DNA from: Kiritimatiellia bacterium
GTDB lineage: Bacteria; Verrucomicrobiota; Kiritimatiellia; RFP12; UBA1067
Direction of reading: 5' to 3'
Length of the DNA stretch: 40,143 bases
NCBI GenBank assembly: GCA_024405265.1
Contig: JAKSOZ010000013.1
Location: forward strand, 1-40,143
Part shown: positions 32,651 to 40,143 of the stretch, piece after piece
How the letters are laid out: the number at the start of each line of letters is the position of its first letter
Position numbering within the stretch: the stretch's first letter is position 1
The notes under the pieces: model-generated
The model's input: the letters and a program-made list of their open reading frames with translations, nothing else
Told to the model about the DNA's origin: nothing
Databases searched by the model: none
Position numbers and translations under genes: made by a program

Positions 32651-35600
32651 ATTGAACTCCAGTTTCATTATGCTCATTCAAATAGCTCTTTAGGGCGAGA
32701 TCAAACGCACCATCAAATGTTTCTCCCGCAAATGCGGAAGGCAGTCCGCCATATACATACAATGCCGGATTCGACAATGCCTTTCTACGAATCAACTCGC
32801 GAACCAGGAATCTCATGCCACTGTCATTAATTGCCTTTTCGAGATCAGGAACGTCAATCCCCGTTCCTGTCAAGGCTTTGTTTCCACGTATAGAGCGTAA
32901 GGTCATAACCTCAGATTCCGTCGCATGATCCCACATCTGGATGTACCTAACATAGCCATCAAGATGCCTTCCAAATTGATAAATACGAATGAACAACCGC
33001 ATCCAATACTGATACTCAACCTCAAACGCCGGCAGGTTTATGAAGCTCTCTAATGTATCCATCCACTCATCGGGTGTTGAATCCGTACGAGAATAAACAT
33101 TCCAATATCCGCGCTCCTTGAGCATTCGCACAAATCCCTTGTGCTGACAATCGCGCATACCTAGCGTACAAGCAGATGCTAGCACAAACAATTCAAGCCA
33201 CTCGGATCTCATCTCCTGGTCGGTTACATCATATGTAAGATCGAGCAACGAGTCACGGTCATAGAGACGACGATTGTACTTCGCCAAGCAAATACGGCCA
33301 TTAAATCCCCACCAAGAACGAAGTTCATCGAGTGTGAGTTTTTTAATTTCAATCTCGGAAATCGGATTCTCCGAAAGATCTAATCCTGATCCAGAAACAG
33401 CCCCTAATCCGAGATACAAGAGAGACGCCAAACACATCCGCTTTTCATCGGAAAGACTCCGGAACCAAGTCATCTCACAAACATCATCTAGCCAATCCGG
33501 ACATAGTTCCTTAGCCAAGAATTCGGCCATCTCCTCATCTTTCTTTTTAAGGAGATATTGCAACACACAGATTCGGCGATCCTCAGAACCAGCCGAAGCC
33601 GCATAACGAGCCAACTGCTCCGCAGACAAGGTTCGATGGCCACGCAACTTTCGGAATAATTTAATTCCATTAGCGTCATATTGCTCGGAAAGAATGGCGC
33701 TCTTCGGGCAAAACGCCGCCTTAAACGACTCTTCCCCATCATCTACGACAAGATCTCTCGCCGATGCCCATGTCTTCCCATCATCAGCCAAGAATCGTAC
33801 TTGATCGACAAACTGCTGCGCAGATTCTGGACGCCGATCTTCGGATGCAAAGAGCTCACATATCTTCTGCCCTGGCACACTATTTGCCATCTCCGGGCTA
33901 AAGCAACCAATATACTTCAAAGCCTCCGAGAAGAATTTCTGTGAACCAAATTCCTCTATCTTAAGACCATCGACAAATTGACGAAGCTCTCTAGGATACA
34001 GCTTGCCGGATACAACTGTCCCAGGTACGAGGCCAGCAACTCCAATAATATCAGACAAAGGCGAATCAACAAGCTCACTTGTCAGCACGTATCGAACTCG
34101 TGTGACATCCGTTAGGACGCGATATGCGCCTGATAATCCAGATGGCAACACCGGGTGCGTGGAGAAAAATCGTCTCGCGCCCCCAGATTTCTCGTCCCAC
34201 AAGATGCCCCGCGCTAGATCCGCAGAATCATGTTCCCAGACCTTTTTCTCTGTGCAACAAGAGAACACAACCCACAGAGACTCGTAAAAACCAACAAGAT
34301 TATCCTGGCCTTTGCGACTTGAATAGTCTAGACTAAGAGCCGCCTCCAAGCTAGATCCCATACATTCTATGGCCTCGATATTTTTGCTAGCCGCCCGATT
34401 AAGGTTGGATCTACCAGTATCGAGCTCAAACTTACCATTGATGATGAATCCAGCACCAAGCTTCTGCCTTGTTGGAACCGTGACCCAATACGTTGGGATT
34501 GTCAACGACAACGGGCATGGGAAGCCATCGCGGAGCCCCGTCACAACAGCTCCTTGGTCATTCGCACCCGATGCAGCACGGAGAATTAGATGCTCTCCTG
34601 ACGATTCCGTGCGAGCTCCATCAATCTCAATACGCTTCCGATCCGAAAATGTTATGTCGATATGCTTGATTCGGCGAGAGAAAGTTGCCGATAACTGTGC
34701 ATGCTCAGCGAAAGCCTTTAGTGCTTCATCTACACGATCCCGACAATCTGGTCGAATCGGTAAAACAAACACAGTCGGCCTAAGGACACCCGACCCCTTT
34801 GAATACAAGCTCCAAACTTTATCCATTTCGTCAAGCTCAGCATCATCGAGCGACTTAGGCAAGAACCCGCCAACGATCTTAAACTTCAATCGCCCACTCA
34901 TGACAATCGGCTCGTCCGAGAAAAAGAATACAGTCTTAAAGCCAAGCCCAAATTTTCCTGTTACCTTCAATCCCTCGCCACTCTTCCCAGACTGCATGAG
35001 CATGAGCATCTTCTCTAGGTCCCGGGCAAAAGATGGATGCGCTGACACATCGTTGTCGATGCCCTTATTCTGGTTAATCTGCCGCCCCCAATGAGCAACA
35101 ACCAGCCACTTTCCGTCATAATCGACTGAAAATCTATCTCTGAATCCTGTGCTATTCACTGGATACAATGCCCTCAATTCTTCAGCGGCATCATCAGCAT
35201 TCTGGAATAACTCAAAGAGTATCGACTCGCGATGGTAGGCATAAGACTCCATTTGCTCGCGTATGGCTGTCAAAATGTTTCGCTGAACCTCAGGCTTACT
35301 TTCAATCGCAGCGGCGAACTGATCAAGCTGCTCATCCTTCTTGCTCAAAAGTTCATAATACCTCTTTGTACCGCCTGGGCGTTTCCGCACATCTTGAATC
35401 TCATAGCCAATCTCATCCCAGACTTTAACATGGCGACGCAACTCTTGATCTTCACAACGCAACATTGGAAGATAGACATCTGCCTTTTCAAGAAGTTTAG
35501 CCCGAGTAACCGCAATGTCAACTTGCTCAACATTCGAGAGTTCTTCCCAGAATCCATTGACGTTAACCATCCACTGATCACAAAGACGATGGACAATCTG

Positions 35601-38600
35601 TGCGAGTGTCTTGCACAGCACACCATCCAGTACAGCAGTCGACTTTTTCAGCTCCGCAGGCTTCAAACGACGAAGCTTGAGCTCAAGTCTTCGAGTGGAT
35701 GATTCTTCATATAAGCTTCGGATTCGCGGCATTGGATCATAACGGCAAGGATTTCCTTCTCCGTAAAACAAAGTATCCCCTTCCTCAAGCTGCCGAAGCC
35801 CCAATCGTAACTTTGATCCATCCAAGGCAACAACTTCGACTTCAGAGGTGTCATATATCCAAAGTTTAAGCTGCTGACCCTTCATCATACGATGAAGCTC
35901 ACCACATATTTTATTGCGCCAGCTCTCCGGGTCGCCTCTTCCATCAAGCCCCCAGTGGACGCGAGCATAATTTAACAATTCTGAATTGTCTGTGCAGCAA
36001 TAAACAAAACCGCATATCCGTTCGTTAAAGTTCGGATCCCAATCCTTGAAATAATCAGTTATGCTACCAAGCGCACTATCCGGCGGAGGTCGATCAACAA
36101 CGCTATTATCATGCAAAAGCTTAAAAAACTCAGGTGCGTGTTTAGAGTACCCATCATTCAAAAGATACTCTTTCGAAACACCATCTGCATAAGTACAAAC
36201 ATCAGATGTTGGTTTTACAGACTTATCTCGACAAATCACGCGGAGGCTACTCACCTTGTCGGATTCTCTCGCCAGAGAAGGCGACATTTCCTCCAAATAC
36301 GGAAACAACCATCTCGCACCATCATCCACCTTGTCGGTCAGGTAATTGGCAACCGCGATGTATCGATCAAGAGTCATGTCCTTTCGCAACAGCTGCAATG
36401 CATCATCGCAATCGAACTCCAAATCCAAGCACTCTTTCAGAACCTGAATCACAGGCATAACTGTCGCATCACCGAACATTGCCAAGAAATCCTTGGCCGA
36501 GAACTCACCAAGTGCAGCAACCTGCCCGATCCGATACTGAGCGTCTTCTCCCAGGCTTGCAAAAACGCGTTTTAGACTCTCACCACGCGAAGGAATTAAA
36601 TGGTGTTTATCCAAATCCTGCCAGAGCTCATCATCAGCCACATCATCCGGATAAACCAAGTCATCTGATTCGCAAACATGCCTCAATCCCGGTAGATTCA
36701 ACAGTTTATCCGCAGAAACATATCCTTGCGAACACTTAATCCACGAGACAGCAGCCACGTCTTTTCGATTTAAGTCCGAAATAGATGGTAGCTGATGCAA
36801 AATCGGTCTAACAATCTCTGCGAAGCCCGCAGCTGAAAGATTAAGCTTCTTGCTAAATTTAAGAGCGTCCTCGTATCCCCACCGACTAACAACCTGAGCG
36901 AGTCGCTCATCAACTTTGGTATCACCACTGTCAGGAATAACCTTGACAACATGCCGAAACGCTTGCGGGACCTCAGGCTTGCCTTGACGAAAGCTGTCTG
37001 TACCTAATGCCACACGTCGACCATCATCTGTTCTAAATAGAGGAATCTTCCTTATAAGAGTCCTTGTGTGCTCGTTGTAATATACACTATCAGCAAGCAT
37101 CAACAACGTCTTCCAGGAATCATCGCCAAAGGCACTAAATTGAATTCCTGGCGTTTCTGCCAATAACTGAACAAGAAGCTCATTGCCGACCTCATGAATC
37201 ATCAATTGGCTGCGTATTGGACCACTCAAAACATCTGAGATTTCTTCTGGTATTGTATAAGCAATCCCGGTCTTAGCCTTCGTAATAGCTGACAACGCTA
37301 TATGCGCGAAACCTGTAGGCAAGTCTTTAGCTGGATAATACAGCTCTTGCATTCGGCCATGAAGCAGAGGTTCGCCATGTACAAGATATCGGACTGCCAG
37401 CTGCCAATCGTATCCATTTGAACTTCCACCCTGAATCAACAACTTAACCAGCTCGCAACGCGAATGAACATCCTTTAGTTTAGGCGTCCGCTTAAGGATG
37501 CTGATAAACAAATCGGCTCCGAGTAAGGGAGCTTGCAGTCCAAGAGCATCGACAAGACCTTCACGCTTCTCCTCTGGAGACACACGAAGCAAACTCCAGT
37601 CAACAGCAGAGAGAAAAACCTGTTTCTCGCGAGAATCCACTCTACCCCGATACAGCTGCCCTTCTTCTGACAACTGAATTAGGCGTTCATAGCTAAAAGA
37701 CTGATCGTCAATCACCCAATACGGAAATTGGCGACATTCCAATGAAAGATTTGATATGCCTACGCTCTTGGCAATCAGCAGAGCCATGTCATATGCGACG
37801 CCCGAAGATCGGTCTGACTCGGCTAATGTCCTAATAGCAGCCATCATCTTCTCGCCGTCATCACATTGCACGGCATTCGCCAAGAGACCAAACAACTGTG
37901 TTCCATCAGCATCCGGTAAGGGAATTCGATGATCAGCCGCTGATGCAATCTTCTGCCAGATCGGAGTCTCTTTAATTGTCACGCGACAATCTTTGAAAGC
38001 CGTGAAGCAATCTCTACAGCGAAGAATCAGCCGCGCGTTTTTCTCCACAAAATCCGTGTACTTGCGAATCTTGGCTGAAGAAATTATTCGCCGCCAAAAT
38101 GCGTATGCGCCATTAGGATTTGGGAATTGATCAAAGAACGCCTCCCAAAAGTCTAGCATATCATTCGACAAAAGTTCATCCACCGGCATCCGAGCCGCCG
38201 CTTCGAACACCGCCGAAACAAACTCCCGATCGCGCCTCGGAATGTCACTCGGCCCCAAAAGGCCGCCCTTCTCCAGTTTCGCAAGATGCACCCCCTCCGG
38301 CAGCGCCGACAGCAGCTTTTTGAAGAACGTCGCATTGCCGGGCTCGGGGAACGAATAGATAGCGTCATGTCGTGGGACCTTACACCAGCGCCACCCGGTC
38401 TGGCCATACGTGTACAAGAGCCTATAGGTTGCGCAAAGTTCATTTTGCCATGCTTTCAGATATTTCACTTCAGGCAACGCATGCATAAAAGCATCAAATG
38501 ATTCGCCAGACCAACGAATCGCAGCTTTCTCAAGTTCAGGAATGACAAGAGGAAGAACTGATCTAGTGAACAGAGTCCTGTTCCAGACTTTGCGCAACGA

Positions 38601-39779
38601 CGTTTCATCTTTAGGGTCAGTCACATTACGATGTCGATCATCCCCAACATCGAATTCCTGTCGCCCTGCATCCACAAAAAAGTTTCCGTGAAGGTATAAG
38701 TTGAAAGAGTCAACTCCTTGACATACAACTGAATAATGATCAGCATCTTCGCGCACACCAGACAGCGGAAGGAACACGCATGGAGACACCGTAACCCTAG
38801 GATGATTAGACGATTCCTTCAAGAGGCACACTGCGACATGCGCCGAAGTCTTATCCTTGTAGCTGACCATCCCCTGGCCCTCAAGAAATTCCGAGCGCTT
38901 TGGCCATCGCGGAGAATTTCGAAGTTTCTCGTAAATAGGATCTCGATCTACCTTCTCAAATCCTTCATATTCATACGAGACATCACCCTTCTCGCCACTT
39001 AAAAGGTAGCCCGACAGTTCAGAATCCGAAGACCCTGTCAATCGCGCATTCGCCTTAAGCATTGCACTCCTGACGATCCCGTCTGCACCAACAAAGCGTA
39101 AATTTGTCACATGTTTCAACATGGGGAGGAATCGATTAGCTTGAGACATATAGTCTTCGCAAACCAATTCATCAACACTATCATCGCCAGGATACTCCCC
39201 AATAATGGGATAAATACCATCTTCAGCTTTCGCGGACCGAAGCGGCAGCCAGACACAAAACCAGCGTTTTGATTTGGGCATTGCAGATTCAACAATCTGC
39301 GAAATCTGACGAGCCATCTCCTCTCGATCTCTCGCCCAATCTTCGCGCCAATCCTTGTGATATGGCCCAAGCCACGGAGTACAAAATTGCGGAAAAATTC
39401 CTTCCTCATGACCTTTGCCAAACATGAAGAAGCCTTCGCACGCATGGAAGACGCTCTTCATACCAAGGCCAAACTTGCCGATCTTATTCTTCTCGTTTCC
39501 CTTATCGCCGGCAGCAACACTAAAGATGGCCGCCATATTGTCTCTAGACACCGGGCCGTCATTGATTACATATAGACCGGGGAGCTTTGCAAGCGCATGA
39601 CCAACTTCCAGTCCTTTAGGGCAAACGCCATAGACTACAGTTGTTGCCTCAGCATCATCCGCGTTCTGCAATAGCTCTTGAATAATACAGAAGTAGTCTT
39701 TGTATCGATCGGTCAGATTGGCTTGCAAAAGGGCAATTAAACCCTTTGTCGTCACCCCCATTTGAAACTCTTCTGTCAT
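32640..39779 (-). CDS. giant sacsin-like protein with two GHKL (Hsp90-type) ATPase modules
   Basis: Single open frame of 2379 aa. The first GHKL module is at the N-terminus: ELLQNADDAEA (35-45, N-box with the catalytic Glu and Mg-binding Asn), VINDGP (71-76) and GKFGLGMKSVF (101-111), close to sacsin N-terminal repeats. The second is in the middle: FELFQNADDAA (1522-1532), VAHWGRQI as a degenerate G1 box, and GKFGLGFKTVFFF (1608-1620). About 1400 residues between them and about 550 after the second module are helix-rich and unassigned; the C-terminal YWMRLFIRIYQFGRHLDGYVRYIQ region is a distinct block (YWMRLF to YIQ). No DUF3883, nuclease or methylase is recognisable. GGAG lies 8 nt before the ATG. 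It is followed, overlapping, by the SNF2 helicase. I read it as the ATPase core of a defence-type system. Confidence 0.9.
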   Translation of the reverse strand: MTEEFQMGVTTKGLIALLQANLTDRYKDYFCIIQELLQNADDAEATTVVYGVCPKGLEVGHALAKLPGLYVINDGPVSRDNMAAIFSVAAGDKGNEKNKIGKFGLGMKSVFHACEGFFMFGKGHEEGIFPQFCTPWLGPYHKDWREDWARDREEMARQISQIVESAMPKSKRWFCVWLPLRSAKAEDGIYPIIGEYPGDDSVDELVCEDYMSQANRFLPMLKHVTNLRFVGADGIVRSAMLKANARLTGSSDSELSGYLLSGEKGDVSYEYEGFEKVDRDPIYEKLRNSPRWPKRSEFLEGQGMVSYKDKTSAHVAVCLLKESSNHPRVTVSPCVFLPLSGVREDADHYSVVCQGVDSFNLYLHGNFFVDAGRQEFDVGDDRHRNVTDPKDETSLRKVWNRTLFTRSVLPLVIPELEKAAIRWSGESFDAFMHALPEVKYLKAWQNELCATYRLLYTYGQTGWRWCKVPRHDAIYSFPEPGNATFFKKLLSALPEGVHLAKLEKGGLLGPSDIPRRDREFVSAVFEAAARMPVDELLSNDMLDFWEAFFDQFPNPNGAYAFWRRIISSAKIRKYTDFVEKNARLILRCRDCFTAFKDCRVTIKETPIWQKIASAADHRIPLPDADGTQLFGLLANAVQCDDGEKMMAAIRTLAESDRSSGVAYDMALLIAKSVGISNLSLECRQFPYWVIDDQSFSYERLIQLSEEGQLYRGRVDSREKQVFLSAVDWSLLRVSPEEKREGLVDALGLQAPLLGADLFISILKRTPKLKDVHSRCELVKLLIQGGSSNGYDWQLAVRYLVHGEPLLHGRMQELYYPAKDLPTGFAHIALSAITKAKTGIAYTIPEEISDVLSGPIRSQLMIHEVGNELLVQLLAETPGIQFSAFGDDSWKTLLMLADSVYYNEHTRTLIRKIPLFRTDDGRRVALGTDSFRQGKPEVPQAFRHVVKVIPDSGDTKVDERLAQVVSRWGYEDALKFSKKLNLSAAGFAEIVRPILHQLPSISDLNRKDVAAVSWIKCSQGYVSADKLLNLPGLRHVCESDDLVYPDDVADDELWQDLDKHHLIPSRGESLKRVFASLGEDAQYRIGQVAALGEFSAKDFLAMFGDATVMPVIQVLKECLDLEFDCDDALQLLRKDMTLDRYIAVANYLTDKVDDGARWLFPYLEEMSPSLARESDKVSSLRVICRDKSVKPTSDVCTYADGVSKEYLLNDGYSKHAPEFFKLLHDNSVVDRPPPDSALGSITDYFKDWDPNFNERICGFVYCCTDNSELLNYARVHWGLDGRGDPESWRNKICGELHRMMKGQQLKLWIYDTSEVEVVALDGSKLRLGLRQLEEGDTLFYGEGNPCRYDPMPRIRSLYEESSTRRLELKLRRLKPAELKKSTAVLDGVLCKTLAQIVHRLCDQWMVNVNGFWEELSNVEQVDIAVTRAKLLEKADVYLPMLRCEDQELRRHVKVWDEIGYEIQDVRKRPGGTKRYYELLSKKDEQLDQFAAAIESKPEVQRNILTAIREQMESYAYHRESILFELFQNADDAAEELRALYPVNSTGFRDRFSVDYDGKWLVVAHWGRQINQNKGIDNDVSAHPSFARDLEKMLMLMQSGKSGEGLKVTGKFGLGFKTVFFFSDEPIVMSGRLKFKIVGGFLPKSLDDAELDEMDKVWSLYSKGSGVLRPTVFVLPIRPDCRDRVDEALKAFAEHAQLSATFSRRIKHIDITFSDRKRIEIDGARTESSGEHLILRAASGANDQGAVVTGLRDGFPCPLSLTIPTYWVTVPTRQKLGAGFIINGKFELDTGRSNLNRAASKNIEAIECMGSSLEAALSLDYSSRKGQDNLVGFYESLWVVFSCCTEKKVWEHDSADLARGILWDEKSGGARRFFSTHPVLPSGLSGAYRVLTDVTRVRYVLTSELVDSPLSDIIGVAGLVPGTVVSGKLYPRELRQFVDGLKIEEFGSQKFFSEALKYIGCFSPEMANSVPGQKICELFASEDRRPESAQQFVDQVRFLADDGKTWASARDLVVDDGEESFKAAFCPKSAILSEQYDANGIKLFRKLRGHRTLSAEQLARYAASAGSEDRRICVLQYLLKKKDEEMAEFLAKELCPDWLDDVCEMTWFRSLSDEKRMCLASLLYLGLGAVSGSGLDLSENPISEIEIKKLTLDELRSWWGFNGRICLAKYNRRLYDRDSLLDLTYDVTDQEMRSEWLELFVLASACTLGMRDCQHKGFVRMLKERGYWNVYSRTDSTPDEWMDTLESFINLPAFEVEYQYWMRLFIRIYQFGRHLDGYVRYIQMWDHATESEVMTLRSIRGNKALTGTGIDVPDLEKAINDSGMRFLVRELIRRKALSNPALYVYGGLPSAFAGETFDGAFDLALKSYLNEHNETGVQYVY

Positions 39780-39899
39780 TTAGCTTTCTCCAATCATATT
39801 ATCAAAAACCTTAAAAGCACACTTTTTAGGTTTCTTGATCGAATCGTCCTTCAATACAAACTCTTCCATATTATCCTTGCACAATCTACACACCGCCAT
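39780..39899 (-). CDS. possible 39-aa hydrophilic protein upstream of the giant ATPase
   Basis: ATG at 39899 opens 39 codons whose TAA directly abuts the ATG of the giant gene (TAAATG). The peptide starts MAVCRLCKDNMEEF, with a CxxC pair, and is Lys-rich. The SD of the giant gene (GGAG) lies in its last codons, so its translation would pass over that site and could couple the two. The same frame stays open upstream to 40121, but that part runs through strong hairpins and is not credible as coding. ATG at 39869 is another possible start. No family is recognised. Confidence 0.35.
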   Translation of the reverse strand: MAVCRLCKDNMEEFVLKDDSIKKPKKCAFKVFDNMIGES

Positions 39900-39939
39900 G
39901 GTGAAAAACAACACACTTGCTTTCGCGGCAAAAAGAAGC

Positions 39940-39971
39940 GTGCCTCGTTCGAGATATCTCAAGCGAGGCAC
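39940..39971 (-). terminator. strong hairpin with T-tract on the minus strand (terminator or attenuator)
   Basis: GTGCCTCG (39940-39947) and CGAGGCAC (39964-39971) pair perfectly, and the interior GAGATATCTC is itself self-complementary, giving a long near-continuous stem. On the minus strand the hairpin is followed by GCTTCTTTTTG, as in an intrinsic terminator. It lies about 40 nt before the small ORF and about 160 nt before the giant gene, so it could end an upstream transcript or attenuate this one. Confidence 0.55.
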
Positions 39972-39979
39972 CGGAAAGA

Positions 39980-40006
39980 GCCCGTTCAGAAATACCAAGA
40001 ACGGGC
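39980..40006 (-). ncRNA. hairpin in the putative structured leader
   Basis: GCCCGTTC (39980-39987) and GAACGGGC (39999-40006) form a perfect 8-bp stem with an 11-nt loop. On the minus strand CTCTTT follows. It is part of a series of hairpins upstream of the giant ATPase gene. Confidence 0.45.
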
Positions 40007-40033
40007 ACGCAGAGCGGGTACACAATAAGGCAA

Positions 40034-40050
40034 GGGTATAGAGTATACCC
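40034..40050 (-). promoter_or_regulatory. 17-bp palindrome, possible operator over a -10 box
   Basis: GGGTATA (40034-40040) and TATACCC (40044-40050) form a perfect inverted repeat around 3 nt. On the minus strand the arm contains TATACT, a possible -10 element, so the palindrome could be a repressor site. It could equally be a small hairpin in the leader. A second palindrome, TGTGCACA, lies at 40053-40060. Confidence 0.35.
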
Positions 40051-40082
40051 AATGTGCACAAGCCTGCGTAACCACATTCCTC

Positions 40083-40119
40083 GCTTCTGAACTGAAAATT
40101 TCCGGTTTTCGCTTGAAGC
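40083..40119. repeat. nested inverted repeat
   Basis: Outer arms GCTTC (40083-40087) and GAAGC (40115-40119) enclose inner arms GAAAA (40094-40098) and TTTTC (40106-40110). It is the fourth hairpin in about 180 nt. Confidence 0.4.
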
Positions 40120-40138
40120 AAAAAATGCGCTTACGCAC
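40120..40138 (-). terminator. weak intrinsic terminator-like element at the window edge
   Basis: On the minus strand TGCG-TAAG-CGCA (40137-40126) is followed by six T residues (40125-40120). The stem is only four to five pairs. It would end a transcript entering from the right. Confidence 0.3.
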
Positions 40139-40143
40139 ATTTG

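Noticed and set aside
32640..39779. Frameshifted or multi-gene reading of the 7.1-kb frame
   Set aside because: The frame is open throughout, with coherent motifs at both ends and one clear SD; no internal stop or frame switch is needed.
39940..40119. Hairpin cluster as integron attC sites or a retron RNA
   Set aside because: No RYYYAAC/GTTRRRY core pairs flank the stems, no integron integrase is present, and no reverse transcriptase is encoded in the window.
39780..40121. Full 113-codon minus-strand frame before the giant gene
   Set aside because: Its first two thirds run through several strong inverted repeats and a T-tract and translate to a Cys/Leu-rich string without family signal. Only the last 39 codons were kept, with low confidence.
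1..40143. CRISPR array, rRNA or tRNA genes
   Set aside because: No regularly spaced direct repeats, cloverleaf-like sequences or rRNA motifs were noticed on either strand by eye; a tRNA scan was not possible.

Overview
ORGANISM. The window looks like a chromosomal segment from an anaerobic, polysaccharide-degrading bacterium of the Verrucomicrobiota/Kiritimatiellota kind. The reasons are a MurC-MurB fusion next to ddl-ftsQ-ftsA-ftsZ with a divergent FtsZ, secreted GH95 fucosidase-like enzymes, an S1 sulfatase with its own anaerobic (radical-SAM) maturase, and a membrane complex related to energy-converting hydrogenases. This placement is inferred from gene content, not from a phylogeny. No rRNA, tRNA or CRISPR array was seen.

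LAYOUT. (1) 1-7.8 kb: cell wall and division. murC-murB runs left and ddl-ftsQ-ftsA-ftsZ-mutL runs right, from a very short palindromic divergent promoter. (2) 7.8-17.2 kb, minus strand: one long transcript-like array that starts with an outer-membrane barrel protein. It continues with six overlapping genes for an Ehr-type complex (homologues of HyfB, C, E, F and G plus an HyfH/I fusion), whose large subunit lacks the nickel-ligand cysteines, and ends with a GH95 enzyme. (3) 17.2-21.4 kb, minus: nifS-like desulfurase, small HMA-like lipoprotein, pyrC, purine nucleoside phosphorylase, xerD. (4) 21.4-28.3 kb, minus: sulfatase plus maturase, and NSS transporter plus a second GH95 plus an HD-domain protein. 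(5) 28.4-29.7 kb, minus: metallophosphoesterase and macro-domain protein. (6) 29.8-40.1 kb, minus: a visibly more A/T-rich accessory block. It holds a 2379-aa protein with two sacsin/Hsp90-type GHKL ATPase modules, overlapped by an 879-aa SWI2/SNF2 helicase with a Tudor/SH3-like N-terminus. Small ORFs flank the pair, and a cluster of strong hairpins lies upstream.

HOW IT FITS TOGETHER. Regions 2-4 fit a lifestyle of degrading sulfated, fucose-containing glycans: the barrel and secreted hydrolases release sugars, the sulfatase/maturase pair removes sulfate, and the Ehr complex may couple redox chemistry to ion pumping. Region 6 is the best candidate for an undescribed system. A giant dual-GHKL ATPase translationally coupled to a SNF2 helicase resembles anti-phage or restriction-type modules, but no methylase or recognisable nuclease is present. 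A macro-domain gene, a putative 35-aa membrane peptide and a structured leader are its closest neighbours.

CROSS-CUTTING SIGNALS. Several operon heads have an extended -10 box (TGGTATAAT or close) only 6-10 nt before the start codon, implying leaderless or nearly leaderless mRNAs. Several core proteins (MurC-MurB, dihydroorotase, sulfatase maturase) are clearly shorter than their families.
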